Notes: generated by a model not told the origin, from the letters alone. A stretch of DNA of 64,000 nt from Rhizobium sp. CIAT894 (GCF_000172795.2 NZ_CP020947.1:2545001-2609000), one strand, 5' to 3'; positions 17,125 to 26,713 are shown, counted from the stretch's first letter. Made by a program: numbers and translations.

Positions 17125-20100
17125 CAGTTCACCTCATTGCGTTGCATGGCAGCCAGGTCGAACCGGGCCGAATTGCTGCGCGGCGTCCAGAGGCTGCGGT
17201 CGATCGCTTCGCCGAGCCGCTCCCTCATCTCGTCGAATGCCGCCGGGTTCTTCTCCATCATGAAGCTGCTTACGGCCGGATCGGCGACGAAGGCCTGGTA
17301 CACCGCCTCGAAATGATGGGCGCCGACAGCGCCTGTCGTCGCCGCGAAAGCGAAGAGATAATCGACGGTTGCGGCGATCTCGGCGGCGCCTTTGTAGCCG
17401 TGGCGCATAACGCCCGATATCCATTTCGGATTGACGACGCGCCCGCGCACGACGCGGCCGATCTCTTCCTCCAGCGAACGGATAACCGGTTTTTCCGGCC
17501 TGGAATGGTCGTTGTGATAGATCGACGGGCGCGCCCCGGCCAGTTGCTCGGCCGCCGCCGCCATGCCGCCCTCGAATTGATAGTAGTCGTCGCTGTCGAG
17601 CAGGTCGTGCTCGTGATTGTCCTGGTTCTGAATGACGGCCTGCACCGAGCGCAGCCGCTCCTCGAACAGGCCACGCTCGGCCTTGCCCTCCTCGCCGGCG
17701 CCATAAGCGTAAGAACCCCAGACGAGATAGGCTTCGGCGAGATCGGCGCGCCGCTCCCAGCCCTTCTCGTCGATCAGCGCCTGCAGCCCGGCGCCGTAGG
17801 CGCCGGGCTTCGAGCCGAAGACACGGTAGCCCGCCCGCCGTTTTGCCGAGCCCTCGTCCAGACCGGCGGCGGCAAGCCTTGCCGCCTCGCTGCGCATGCG
17901 TTCTGCAATCGGATTGTCGGCCTCGTCCTCTTCGAGCGCGCCGACGGCGCGAATCGCCTTGTCGAACAGCGCGATCTGCTCGGGAAAGGCGTCGCGGAAG
18001 AAGCCGGAAATCCGCAGTGTCACGTCGACGCGTGGCCGCCCGAGCACTGCTTGCGGGATGATCTCGTAGCCCGTGACGCGGCGCGAACTCATATCCCAGA
18101 GCGGCTTGACGCCGATCAGTGCCAGCGCCTGGGCGATATCGTCGCCGCCGGTGCGCATATTCGACGTGCCCCAGGCGGTCAGCCCGAAGGAGACTGGCCA
18201 CTCGCCGTGATCCTGCACATAGCGGCGCACCAAAAGCTCGGCGGATTTCTTGCCGAGCTCGTAGGCCGCCGGCGTCGGCACGGCGCGGCTGTCGACGGAG
18301 TAAAAATTGCGGCCCGTCGGCAGCACATCCGGCCGCCCGCGTGTCGGTGCGCCGGAGGGGCCGGGCGCGACGAAGCGGCCGTCGAGGCCGGCCAGCAGTC
18401 CTGATATTTCGGCCGGACCGCAGGCGAGGATCGAGGGCTTGAGCCGCGTCCTGATCTCGGAGAGTACTGCCCGCGTCGCCACCCAGTCTGCAGGACATGC
18501 AGTCTCACCGGAAACGAGCTTGGCAGCGAGCAGCTCGATCCGCTCGACAGTGTCGCCGTTACTGCGCCAGGGAGCGTCGAGGATATCGGCAAGGATCGGG
18601 GGCTTGGGACCGGTCCAGAGCGCGGCCATGTCGCAGTCGAGCGGGTCGAAAGAAAACCCCTCCCCAACCCCTCCCCACAGGTGGGAGGGGCTTGCTGGGC
18701 GCGCCACCTCCACATCATCCTTCAGCGCAGAGGTTGCCGCAAACGCAGCGGTAAGTCCCTGCCCCTTGTGGGGGTCCGAAGGACGGGTCGAGACCGGCGG
18801 CTCGACCCCGGAAGTGGTTGGGGAGGGGTTTTTCAGCGCATCCCCGACAATCGCCCGCTGCAGGCTCGCATCGCCGCCCTCGCCCAGCCCACGCGGCACC
18901 CGCGCCAGCGCCACCGTCAAATCCGTCAGCAGCCGCCCTTGCGGTGACACGCCGAATACATGCAGCCCGTCACGGATCTGCATCTCCTTGAGGTCACAGA
19001 GATAGGCGTCGAGCTTCTTCAGCGCCTCGCCCTCGCTTTCGCCACTCACTATGCCCGCATCCCTGTCGAGACCGATATCGGTCACGAGCTCGAGGATCTG
19101 CCGGCTGAGCAGCCGGATGCGGCGGGGATCGCCGCCGGAGGCCTCGTAATATTCGTCGACCAGCGCTTCCAGATCCTTGAGCGGCCCATAACTTTCGGCC
19201 CGCGTCAAAGGCGGCGTCAGGTGGTCGATGATGACGGCCGCCGTCCGGCGCTTGGCCTGCGTACCCTCGCCCGGATCATTGACGATGAAGGGATAAAGAT
19301 GCGGCAGCGGCCCAAGGATCGCTTCCGGATAACATGTCTCCGACAGCGCCAGCGCCTTGCCCGGCAACCATTCGAGATTGCCGTGTTTGCCCATGTGAAT
19401 GACGGCATCGGCGCCGAACTCGTGGCGCAGAAAAGCATAGAAGGCGAGATAACCATGCGGCGGCACGAGATCCGGTGAATGATAGCTTTCCTTCGGATCG
19501 ATATTGTAGCCGCGTGCCGGCTGAATGCCGACGAGGATGCCGCCGAAGCGGGCGAAAGGCAGTGCGAAGACGCCCTCGCGAAAATACGGATCGTTCTCGG
19601 GATCCCCCCAGCGGGCCCTCACCTCATCCTGAATCTGATTGGGAAGAGAATTGAGGAAGCTGTTGTAACGACTCAGGGATAGCGTCTCGCGGATGGCGCG
19701 GCAGTCATGTCCCGAATTGGTCGGCCCCTCCATCAGATGCCGGATCAGCGCGTCGCCGTCGGCTGGAATATCGGCGACCGGATAACCCGCGGCTTCCATC
19801 GCGCGAAGCACCTCGACACTGCCGGCCGGCGTATCCAGGCCGACCCCGTTGCCGAGCCGGCCGTCGCGGTTCGGGTAATTCGCCATCACAAGCGCGATGC
19901 GCCGGTTCCGTGCCGGCGTCCCGCGCAGCCGCGCCCAATTGGCGGCAAGTGCTGCCGTATAACGCACCCGACCGGCATCGGCCTGGCTGGAAACGATGTT
20001 TGTCTCGACAGCTGCATCGTAGCGTGCCGCGGCCTTGAAGGAGACGGCGCGCGAAAGCACCCTTCCATCGACCTCGGGCAGCGCCACGTTCATGCCGAGA

Positions 20101-21158
20101 TCGCGCGCCGACAGGCCTTGCGAGGAAGCAGCCCACACATCCCGCGACGAGGCCGACAGGATCGCCTGCAGCACCACAGCCCCGTTCGCCTCCAGCACCG
20201 TCGGCTGCCGATCGGCGCCGGGTGCCGAGACGGCGAAGCCGGTCGTGTTGATCACGACATCGGGTTTCAACGCCGAAAACGCGCTTTCGAGAATGCCGGT
20301 CGAGACGGTATCCTTGAGGCTATAGGCAAAAACCGGCAGTGGCCTGAGACCCTGCGCCTGCAAGGCTTCGATCAGCGCTTCGATTGGCTGGGTTTCGCCG
20401 CTCTGCACGAGGGCGCGGTAGAAGCTGATGGCGATTGTCGGGGGTTCAAATCGCTCCTCCGCTACCATACCCCCCTCTGTCCTGCCGGACATCTCCCCCA
20501 CAAGGGGGCAGATGTCCGGCAGGACAGAGGGGGGCATCCCACGTTCGACGCACGAAGGTCGCGCGACATGCGAACCGGCAACCCGCCGCCATTCCTCCAC
20601 CCCGATCAGCCCCCGCCCCGGCCACCAGATACCGGCTTTCATCAGAGGCACCGCCGGCGCCGGCTTCTCCTCGCCCGACAGCATCGCCCCGGCATAATCG
20701 AGAAAGGCGCGCGCATTGGCGTCACCGCCCTCGATCAGATAGGCCCAGAGCGCATCGAGATCATCGGAGGCGATATTCGAAAAGGGCGCCAGCCCTGCAT
20801 CCGGCCTGGCGTCACCCGGCAACACAGCAATCAGCGTGCCATTGCGAGCCGCACACGCATGCAGCGCCTCCAGCGCGTAGCGGAAATAGCTGGCGCCGCC
20901 GAGCGCACGCACGACGATGAACCTGGCGTGGCGCGCCGTGCGCTCGACATAGGTATCGACAGACATCGGATGCTTCAGGCTCATCAGGCTGGCGAGCCTT
21001 AATGTATGGCCGATCGCCCCACCGGCATGAGCCGCAGCGATTGCCGCAAGCTCGCTGTCGGCAGCCGACAGGAACAGGATATCGCCCGGCGTTTGCCCAA
21101 GGTCGATCGCCTCCTCGCCGTCGCTGATCGTTCCCTGTTGGGCCAGAAGCAGATGCAT
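17124..21158 (-). CDS. cobN: Cobaltochelatase large subunit CobN
   Basis: This 1344-residue protein of the CobN/BchH family binds hydrogenobyrinic acid a,c-diamide and, with CobS and CobT (not in the window), inserts cobalt. GYNIDPKESYHSPDLVPPHG, VIHMGKHGNLEWLPGK and SVDSRAVPTPAAYELG are recognisable core segments. It is longer than usual because two palindromic repeats lie inside the gene in frame: residues about 209-230 and 776-835, both low-complexity and unlike CobN. It starts 4 nt after cobW and overlaps cobO by 1 nt. Confidence 0.95.
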   Translation of the reverse strand: MHLLLAQQGTISDGEEAIDLGQTPGDILFLSAADSELAAIAAAHAGGAIGHTLRLASLMSLKHPMSVDTYVERTARHARFIVVRALGGASYFRYALEALHACAARNGTLIAVLPGDARPDAGLAPFSNIASDDLDALWAYLIEGGDANARAFLDYAGAMLSGEEKPAPAVPLMKAGIWWPGRGLIGVEEWRRVAGSHVARPSCVERGMPPSVLPDICPLVGEMSGRTEGGMVAEERFEPPTIAISFYRALVQSGETQPIEALIEALQAQGLRPLPVFAYSLKDTVSTGILESAFSALKPDVVINTTGFAVSAPGADRQPTVLEANGAVVLQAILSASSRDVWAASSQGLSARDLGMNVALPEVDGRVLSRAVSFKAAARYDAAVETNIVSSQADAGRVRYTAALAANWARLRGTPARNRRIALVMANYPNRDGRLGNGVGLDTPAGSVEVLRAMEAAGYPVADIPADGDALIRHLMEGPTNSGHDCRAIRETLSLSRYNSFLNSLPNQIQDEVRARWGDPENDPYFREGVFALPFARFGGILVGIQPARGYNIDPKESYHSPDLVPPHGYLAFYAFLRHEFGADAVIHMGKHGNLEWLPGKALALSETCYPEAILGPLPHLYPFIVNDPGEGTQAKRRTAAVIIDHLTPPLTRAESYGPLKDLEALVDEYYEASGGDPRRIRLLSRQILELVTDIGLDRDAGIVSGESEGEALKKLDAYLCDLKEMQIRDGLHVFGVSPQGRLLTDLTVALARVPRGLGEGGDASLQRAIVGDALKNPSPTTSGVEPPVSTRPSDPHKGQGLTAAFAATSALKDDVEVARPASPSHLWGGVGEGFSFDPLDCDMAALWTGPKPPILADILDAPWRSNGDTVERIELLAAKLVSGETACPADWVATRAVLSEIRTRLKPSILACGPAEISGLLAGLDGRFVAPGPSGAPTRGRPDVLPTGRNFYSVDSRAVPTPAAYELGKKSAELLVRRYVQDHGEWPVSFGLTAWGTSNMRTGGDDIAQALALIGVKPLWDMSSRRVTGYEIIPQAVLGRPRVDVTLRISGFFRDAFPEQIALFDKAIRAVGALEEDEADNPIAERMRSEAARLAAAGLDEGSAKRRAGYRVFGSKPGAYGAGLQALIDEKGWERRADLAEAYLVWGSYAYGAGEEGKAERGLFEERLRSVQAVIQNQDNHEHDLLDSDDYYQFEGGMAAAAEQLAGARPSIYHNDHSRPEKPVIRSLEEEIGRVVRGRVVNPKWISGVMRHGYKGAAEIAATVDYLFAFAATTGAVGAHHFEAVYQAFVADPAVSSFMMEKNPAAFDEMRERLGEAIDRSLWTPRSNSARFDLAAMQRNEVN
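18654..18831. repeat. Palindrome-bounded repeat inserted in frame within cobN
   Basis: The segment is bounded by AAACCCCTCCCCAACC (18654-18669) and its exact inverse GGTTGGGGAGGGGTTT (18816-18831). It encodes a proline/serine/glycine-rich stretch (KNPSPTTSGVEPPV to SHLWGGVGEGF) that interrupts the CobN domain. The frame stays open through it. Confidence 0.85.
20470..20534. repeat. 65-bp near-perfect hairpin within cobN
   Basis: CCCCCCTCTGTCCTGCCGGA at the left and its inverse at the right pair over roughly 29 bases around the centre CCCCCACAAGGGGG. It is translated as MPPSVLPDICPLVGEMSGRT. A related arm lies at 9577-9607. Confidence 0.85.
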
Positions 21159-21162
21159 GGGT

Positions 21163-22212
21163 TTACGCCAGCGCCTCGATCGCCGCCCTCACCGCGCCCT
21201 CATCCATTTCGTGCAGGCCGATGACGACGAGGCGCGTGGCGCGCGTTTCGCCAGGGCCCCAGGCGCGGTCGAAATAATGGTCGATGCGACTGCCGACCGC
21301 CTGGAGCTGCAGGCGCATCGGCTTGCCCGAAACATCGACAAAGCCCTTGAGGCGCAGCACGTCATGCGTCGAGATGATTGTTTTCAGCGCCTCGACGAAA
21401 CCGGCTGGATCGGCAACGGCGCCGAGTTCGACGACGAAGCTGTCGAATTCATCGTGATCGTGCGGCGCGCCGTCCTCATGCTCCAGCTCGTGATGCGACT
21501 TGCGGTTGGCGATATCATCCTCCGTGCCGATGCCGAGGCCGAGCAGGACGCCGGCCGGCACTTCGCCGTTTTTCGCCTCGATCATCACCGGCTTGCGCGC
21601 GGTGCGGGAAGCGACTTCGTCACGGACGCGGCCAAGGCCGGCGACGTCGATCAGGTCTGTTTTGTTGAGCACGATGAGATCGGCGCAAGTGAGCTGATCC
21701 TCGAACAACTCCTCGATCGGGCTTTCGTGATCGAGCGATTCATCCTCGGCGCGCCGCGCATCGACGGCATCATGGTCGTCGGCGAAGCGGCCGGCGGCAA
21801 CAGCCGCGCTGTCCACCACCGTGACGACGCCGTCGACGGTCACCTGGGTGCGAATGTCGGGCCAGTTGAAGGCGGCCACCAGCGGCTGCGGCAAGGCAAG
21901 CCCCGAGGTTTCGATGACGATATGGTCGGGCCGCTGCTCCCGTTCCAGAAGCTTCGTCATCGTCGGAATGAAATCGTCGGCAACGGTGCAGCAGATGCAG
22001 CCATTGGTGAGCTCGATGATATCGTCCTCGGTGCAGTTCTCAGCGCCGCAGCCTTTCAGCACCTCGCCATCGACACCGAGATCGCCGAACTCGTTGATGA
22101 TGAGCGCAATCTTCTTGCCCCCGGCATTGGTGAGCAGGTTGCGGATCATCGTCGTCTTGCCGGCGCCGAGGAAGCCGGTGATGACGGTTGCGGGAATCTT
22201 CTGCTGGTTCAT
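21163..22212 (-). CDS. cobW: CobW GTPase, putative metal chaperone of cobalt insertion
   Basis: The 349-residue G3E-family P-loop GTPase has Walker A GFLGAGKT (13-20), the metal-binding CXCC motif Cys72-Ile-Cys74-Cys75 (TNGCICCTV), Walker B region IVIETSGLALP, guanine-binding NKTD, and a histidine-rich stretch (KSHHELEHEDGAPHDHDE) before the CobW C-terminal domain. It probably delivers cobalt to CobNST. It sits between cobP (4-nt gap) and cobN (4-nt gap). Confidence 0.95.
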   Translation of the reverse strand: MNQQKIPATVITGFLGAGKTTMIRNLLTNAGGKKIALIINEFGDLGVDGEVLKGCGAENCTEDDIIELTNGCICCTVADDFIPTMTKLLEREQRPDHIVIETSGLALPQPLVAAFNWPDIRTQVTVDGVVTVVDSAAVAAGRFADDHDAVDARRAEDESLDHESPIEELFEDQLTCADLIVLNKTDLIDVAGLGRVRDEVASRTARKPVMIEAKNGEVPAGVLLGLGIGTEDDIANRKSHHELEHEDGAPHDHDEFDSFVVELGAVADPAGFVEALKTIISTHDVLRLKGFVDVSGKPMRLQLQAVGSRIDHYFDRAWGPGETRATRLVVIGLHEMDEGAVRAAIEALA

Positions 22213-22216
22213 GGAT

Positions 22217-22741
22217 TTAACCCTTCATTTTCAGCGGCAGGCCCGCCGCGATAAAATAGACTTCGGCGGCCTTCGCCGCGATCGATTGGTGCAGCCGGCC
22301 GGCATGATCGCGAAAATCCCGCGCCATGCGATTGTCAGGCACGATGCCGAGGCCGACCTCGTTGGAAACGAAAACGAGCCGCGCCTTCGCGTCAGGCAGG
22401 AAATCAGCGAGCGCTGTAAACTCCGCTGTCATATCCCGCTCCTCCATCATCAGATTGGTGACCCAGAGCGTCAGGCAGTCGATCAGCACGATACGCCCCT
22501 CGCCGTCGATGGCGGCAAGCTTGCCGACGAGATCGAGCGGCTCCTCATGCGTCGTCCAGGAAGGGCCGCGGTCGGCCCTGTGCTGGGCAATGCGCGCCTG
22601 CATCTCGTCGTCCCATGCCCTCCCGGTCGCGAGATAGTGGCGGTCGAGGCCGGTTGAAACGACAAGGTTTTCGGCGAAGCGGGATTTGCCGGAGCGTGCG
22701 CCGCCGAGGATAAAGGTGGTGTTGGTGGAAGCGATCGTCAT
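22217..22741 (-). CDS. cobP: Adenosylcobinamide kinase / guanylyltransferase CobP
   Basis: A 174-residue bifunctional enzyme with P-loop [14 protein letters not shown] (11-24), [19 protein letters not shown] that supplies the guanylylated His region, and [12 protein letters not shown]. It phosphorylates adenosylcobinamide and makes GDP-cobinamide. It is the first gene of cobPWNO. About 310 nt upstream ends a cobalamin riboswitch, so the operon is expected to be repressed by adenosylcobalamin. Confidence 0.95.
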   Translation of the reverse strand: MTIASTNTTFILGGARSGKSRFAENLVVSTGLDRHYLATGRAWDDEMQARIAQHRADRGPSWTTHEEPLDLVGKLAAIDGEGRIVLIDCLTLWVTNLMMEERDMTAEFTALADFLPDAKARLVFVSNEVGLGIVPDNRMARDFRDHAGRLHQSIAAKAAEVYFIAAGLPLKMKG

Positions 22742-22764
22742 ACGCCAGCGCCCCCGCTAGAGAG

Positions 22765-22950
22765 GGCGCGGCGGTGCCACATCCCTCTTCTCCCCAGCGG
22801 GGAGAAGGTGCCGGCAGGCGGTTGAGGGGGTGAACGGCGAAGCCGCGAATGCACTGAGCACAAGCGAAGGGCAAAATGACGGGGGCGCCGTCCGCCCCCC
22901 TCATCCGACCCTTCGGGCCACCTTCTCCCCGCGGGGGAGAAGGGGAAATC
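22765..22950. repeat. RIME-like mosaic of two inverted palindromes
   Basis: Two hairpins face each other: CTTCTCCCCAGCGGGGAGAA at 22787-22806 and a 23-bp perfect palindrome at 22921-22943 built on CCTTCTCCCC. Flanking arms with CGGTTGAGGGG and CCCCTCATCCG are also inverted. This fits the Rhizobium-specific intergenic mosaic element. It lies in the leader between the riboswitch and cobP. Confidence 0.8.
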
Positions 22951-23054
22951 CATGCGCACCGCACCAGGCCGCACCGAATTCAATCGTTCAGCCAAAACAA
23001 CCTCCGTGCTGGCAGCGGGACTCTTGCCCAAGGGTGGGCTCCTCGCCCGGCACG

Positions 23055-23410
23055 AATGGCAGGTCTCCTGGCTCGCGGTTATCGGCCGCGATCGGGGCGG
23101 ACCGGACACCGGTCGCCCCTGATCGTGCCAGCAGATCTGCCTCGCCTTCCCGGCCGCATCGGTGAAGAGGTGGACGATTCGTAGAGATAGAGGCGTCCGA
23201 CCCCGGTTGATCACCATGCATGTCCAGTGGCTTTTCCGGCATGTCGCCCATCCGGCCCGCCTGCGCCATTGCAAGGGTCGGCCGGAAGCGCTCGATGCCG
23301 GATGGAAGACCCTGACCGCTCTACAGTCGCGGGGTCGGCTGTGATGAAGGCGCCCGGCTTGGGTCCGCCCCGTCACATTCCCTTTTCATCCGGAAGGGCG
23401 CTACACCGAT
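23055..23410 (-). promoter_or_regulatory. Cobalamin (B12) riboswitch upstream of cobPWNO
   Basis: Read on the minus strand, all conserved blocks occur in order: AAAAGGGAATGTGACGG (around 23388-23372), CCCCGCGACTGTAGAGCGG (23334-23316), the B12 box GCCACTGG (23231-23224), CCGGGAAGGCG (near 23152-23142) and CGAGCCAGGAGACCTGCC (23075-23058). The peripheral arms are long. Adenosylcobalamin binding would reduce expression of cobPWNO. Exact ends are approximate. Confidence 0.95.
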
Positions 23411-23431
23411 CCGGAACCATCCGTTGAGGGA

Positions 23432-23460
23432 TGGTTAGGCAAGCCCGGGGGTGAAGTCAA
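23432..23460 (-). promoter_or_regulatory. Candidate housekeeping promoter of the riboswitch-cobPWNO transcript
   Basis: On the minus strand TTGACT (23460-23455) and TAACCA (23437-23432) are spaced by 17 bp. They lie about 20 bp upstream of the riboswitch 5' end, as expected for its promoter. Confidence 0.55.
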
Positions 23461-23659
23461 CCGGCCTTGGCGGCCGGCAAACCGCCGGCAAGGTGGAATG
23501 GTCACCCAAACACGACTTACTCCACCAGAAATATCGTCTTTTATCAGAGGCTTACGTCATAAATATTTGACCCTCACGCCGGCTTTTCGCCGCAATTGCA
23601 CGGCAAGCGGACTGCGCCACCGCCCTTGACCGGGTCTCTCCCCGCCTAGTTGTCTAGCC

Positions 23660-25450
23660 ATGCTTATGAAATTGGATCGGCGCCGTCTGCGCGCGCTGCG
23701 TATTTTCTTTGATCCGGAGCGGCTGCGTGCGCTGACCCGACGCAGCGAGGTCGGCCTGTCGCTCGCGGGCGCCATCGTCGGCATCGCCTCGGGCCTTGCC
23801 GTCACCGCCATGAGCTTCGTCTCCAATGAATTGCACCAGCTGGTCTTCGGCATATCAGACGATGAAAGGCTGAGCTCGTCTGCCATCGACGACAAGCTGC
23901 TGCTGCTCGCTGCCCCCGTCGCCGGCGGCATCCTGCTTGGACTGCTGCTTTTCATCCTGGCGAAGCGACGCAAGAAGCCGATGGTCGATCCGATCGAGGC
24001 CAATGCGCTGCATGGCGGCCGCCTGTCCTTGACCGACAGCATCATCGTTGCCGTGCAGAACCTGATCTCCAACGGTTTCGGCGCCTCCGTCGGGCTGGAA
24101 GCCGGCTATACCCAGCTTGCCGCCGGCCTCGCCTCGAAATTCGGCCTGAAGCTGCAGCTTCGTCGCTCGGACCTGCGCGTGCTCGTCGGCTGCGGCGCGG
24201 CCGGCGCCATCGCCGCCGCCTTCAACGCGCCGCTGACCGGCGCCTTCTATGCCTTCGAGCTGATCATCGGCACGTATACGATCGTGTCGCTGACGCCGGT
24301 CGTCACCTCCGCCCTCGTGTCCACGCTCGTCGCAAGACTGCTTGCTGAGGGCGATTTCACCATCGATATCGGCAGCTTCGGTTCGGTCGTGCCGGCCGAC
24401 TACGTCCCGGCGCTGCTGCTCGGCGTCTTCTGCGCCGGCGTCGGCATCCTCATCATGCAGGGCGTCGCCTTCATCGAGGAACTGGCGCGCAAGAGCTCTA
24501 TCGCCCCGCCCTTCCGCCCGGCGCTGGGCGGCATCATCGTCGGGCTTCTCGCGATGATCTCGCCGCAGGTGCTCTCGGCCGGCCACGGCGCCCTGCATCT
24601 CAATTTGTCCCGTGATGTCGCGATCCCGGCGCTGATCGGCCTCTTTCTGTTGAAATCGCTGGCCTCGGCGATCTCGATCGGCTCCGGCTTCAGGGGCGGC
24701 CTGTTCTTCGCCTCGCTGTTCATGGGCGCCCTGCTCGGCAAGCTCTTTGCCTATTGCGGCCCCTATTTCGCCGATGCGACGTTGACGCCTGCGATCTATG
24801 CCGTGGTCGGCATGAGTTCGCTTGCCGTCGCCGTCATCGGCGGGCCGCTCACGATGACCTTCCTGGCACTCGAAATCACCGGCGATTTCCCAATCACAGC
24901 GCTGGTGCTCGCCGCCGTTATTACCTCTTCGCTCGTCGTGCGCTCGACCTTCGGCTACTCCTTCGCCACATGGCGCTTCCACCTGCGCGGCGAAAGCATT
25001 CGCAGCGCCCATGACGTCGGCTGGATCCGCAACCTGACGGTGAACAAGCTCATGCGCGCCGACGTCAAGACGGCAAGGGCCGATGTCTCGCTGGAGGAAT
25101 TCAAGAAGGCCTTCCCGATTGGTTCGACCCAGCGCGTCATCCTCGTCGAGGAGAGCGACAAATATGCCGGCCTCGTGCTGGTGCCGGAGATCTACGCCAA
25201 TCCGACCGACGCCCAGGACGAGGCTGCGACGCTTGCCGATTTCATCCGCTACCGCAACGATTTCCTGCAGCCGCAGATGAATGCGCGGCAGGCGGCAGCG
25301 ATTTTCGACAAGAGCGAAAGCGAAGCGCTCGCCGTCGTCAACAACCTGATCGAACGCAAGGTCATCGGCCAGCTCAGCGAAAGCCACACGCTGCGCCGCT
25401 ACAGCGAAGAACTCGACCGCCGCCGCCGTGAGGTTTCCGGCGAGATTTGA
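23660..25450 (+). CDS. ClC-family chloride channel/transporter
   Basis: The 596 residues begin with a basic tail, then about ten or more membrane segments over 35-430. ClC landmarks are SNGFGASVGLEAGYTQ (the gating Glu is kept but the usual GREGP is altered to GLEAG), GAAGAIAAAFNAPLTGAFYAFE, and GSGFRGGLFFASLFMGALLG. The C-terminal 140 residues form a soluble regulatory region resembling CBS domains. It could be an H+/Cl- exchanger or a channel. ATG at 23666 is an alternative start. It is divergent from the cobPWNO leader. Confidence 0.92.
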   Translation: MLMKLDRRRLRALRIFFDPERLRALTRRSEVGLSLAGAIVGIASGLAVTAMSFVSNELHQLVFGISDDERLSSSAIDDKLLLLAAPVAGGILLGLLLFILAKRRKKPMVDPIEANALHGGRLSLTDSIIVAVQNLISNGFGASVGLEAGYTQLAAGLASKFGLKLQLRRSDLRVLVGCGAAGAIAAAFNAPLTGAFYAFELIIGTYTIVSLTPVVTSALVSTLVARLLAEGDFTIDIGSFGSVVPADYVPALLLGVFCAGVGILIMQGVAFIEELARKSSIAPPFRPALGGIIVGLLAMISPQVLSAGHGALHLNLSRDVAIPALIGLFLLKSLASAISIGSGFRGGLFFASLFMGALLGKLFAYCGPYFADATLTPAIYAVVGMSSLAVAVIGGPLTMTFLALEITGDFPITALVLAAVITSSLVVRSTFGYSFATWRFHLRGESIRSAHDVGWIRNLTVNKLMRADVKTARADVSLEEFKKAFPIGSTQRVILVEESDKYAGLVLVPEIYANPTDAQDEAATLADFIRYRNDFLQPQMNARQAAAIFDKSESEALAVVNNLIERKVIGQLSESHTLRRYSEELDRRRREVSGEI

Positions 25451-25456
25451 GCAAGT

Positions 25457-26569
25457 CTACGAGGCAGCGTCGGCGAGCCGGAAGACGCCGGCTTTCTTCG
25501 AAACGCCGCGCAATTCGAACGAGCCGAGATGGTCGCAGGGAACGGCGCAGGTCGCCGCGAAGCTCTCAGAGAGCAGCAGGTCTTGTTCGAGCGTTCCGCA
25601 AAGCTTTTCCAGCCGAGAGGCTTCGTTGACCGCCCTGCCGATCACCGTGAAATCGAGCCTGCCGTGAGCGCCGACATTTCCGTAGAAAACCTCACCGAGA
25701 TGCAGCACGACATCGATGCCGATATCGGGGCCACCGTTCAACGTTCGCTCCCAATTGAGCGCGTCGTTTGCTTTCAGCAGATTCTGCGCAGAAGCCAACG
25801 CCGCCTTGCAGGCCTTTTGCGGATCCTCGGCGTTCGTGGGAAAGATCGCCAATACGCTGTCGCCCATGAACTTGAGGATCTCGCCGGAATTTTCCTCGAC
25901 ATGCCGGTCGATCAATTCGAAATGCTCGTTGAGAAACTCGACGATCTCGCCCGGCTGATAGACCTCGGTCAGGGCGGTGAAATTGCGCAGATCGGCAAGC
26001 AGGATAGCGGCATCGATGGAACCACCCATTCCCCTGCGCGTTTCGCCGGCAAGGATGCGCGCGCTGGTCCTGGCGCCGGTATAGACCGCGAGAATATCCG
26101 TCGCGGTCTTCGAAACCGCCACCCGGTAGGCCGCCAGTCCCAGCGCCGGCAACAGCTCGTCGACGATTGCCAGCTGATCATCGGAAAATCCGCCGGGCGC
26201 GTCGCTGGTCAGAGAAAAACCGAGCCCGCGCAGCGCGACCTCCTTCGGGAATTCGCAAAGGTTGATGACGTGGTGCGTGCCGCCCTCCAGCGCCAATTCA
26301 CGAAGCTCGGCATAGTGGAGACCCTCGCCATTCGCCAGGTTCCATCGCCCCGTTTTCTCGCCGCGGTTCAAAAGGTAGAATATCGGCGTCTTCTCGAAAT
26401 TGCGCTCCGTCTCAATACCATGTCCGGCGGTTTCGATAGTGGTGACCCCGCCCCGGACGAAATTGGCCGCGACGCCGCGATACATGGGATGGATGGACGG
26501 CATTCGGATGCTCGCCCGCCAGATCGGAAAGCCCTCCGCAATCAGTCGGTCGCACAGACCGGCGACCAA
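25457..26569 (-). CDS. Class III adenylate/guanylate cyclase
   Basis: The 370-residue frame has an unassigned N-terminal sensor region (1-165) and a cyclase catalytic domain (about 185-350). The metal-binding aspartates are Asp193 (LLADLRNFT) and Asp237 (KFMGDSVLAIFP), and the late part holds DFTVIGRAVNEASRLE. It probably makes cAMP. The start is unclear: TTG 26569 is the first usual start codon, yet the open frame continues upstream with a plausible helix (NHIQWLIEQGITSEHIGD) that has no ATG or GTG. Confidence 0.88.
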   Translation of the reverse strand: MVAGLCDRLIAEGFPIWRASIRMPSIHPMYRGVAANFVRGGVTTIETAGHGIETERNFEKTPIFYLLNRGEKTGRWNLANGEGLHYAELRELALEGGTHHVINLCEFPKEVALRGLGFSLTSDAPGGFSDDQLAIVDELLPALGLAAYRVAVSKTATDILAVYTGARTSARILAGETRRGMGGSIDAAILLADLRNFTALTEVYQPGEIVEFLNEHFELIDRHVEENSGEILKFMGDSVLAIFPTNAEDPQKACKAALASAQNLLKANDALNWERTLNGGPDIGIDVVLHLGEVFYGNVGAHGRLDFTVIGRAVNEASRLEKLCGTLEQDLLLSESFAATCAVPCDHLGSFELRGVSKKAGVFRLADAAS

Positions 26570-26713
26570 GTCACCAATATGCTCGCTGGTGATTCCCTGC
26601 TCTATAAGCCACTGAATATGATTGCTAATGTTGGAACCTCCACATGATCAGGCGCGATCCTATGATGGGAAATCGGGCAAATGGGCGGCGATGCCGAGCC
26701 CGTCGCCGCCAAA

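Noticed and set aside
22765..22950. CRISPR-like repeats
   Set aside because: Only two inverted palindromes with different spacing; no regular direct repeat-spacer pattern.
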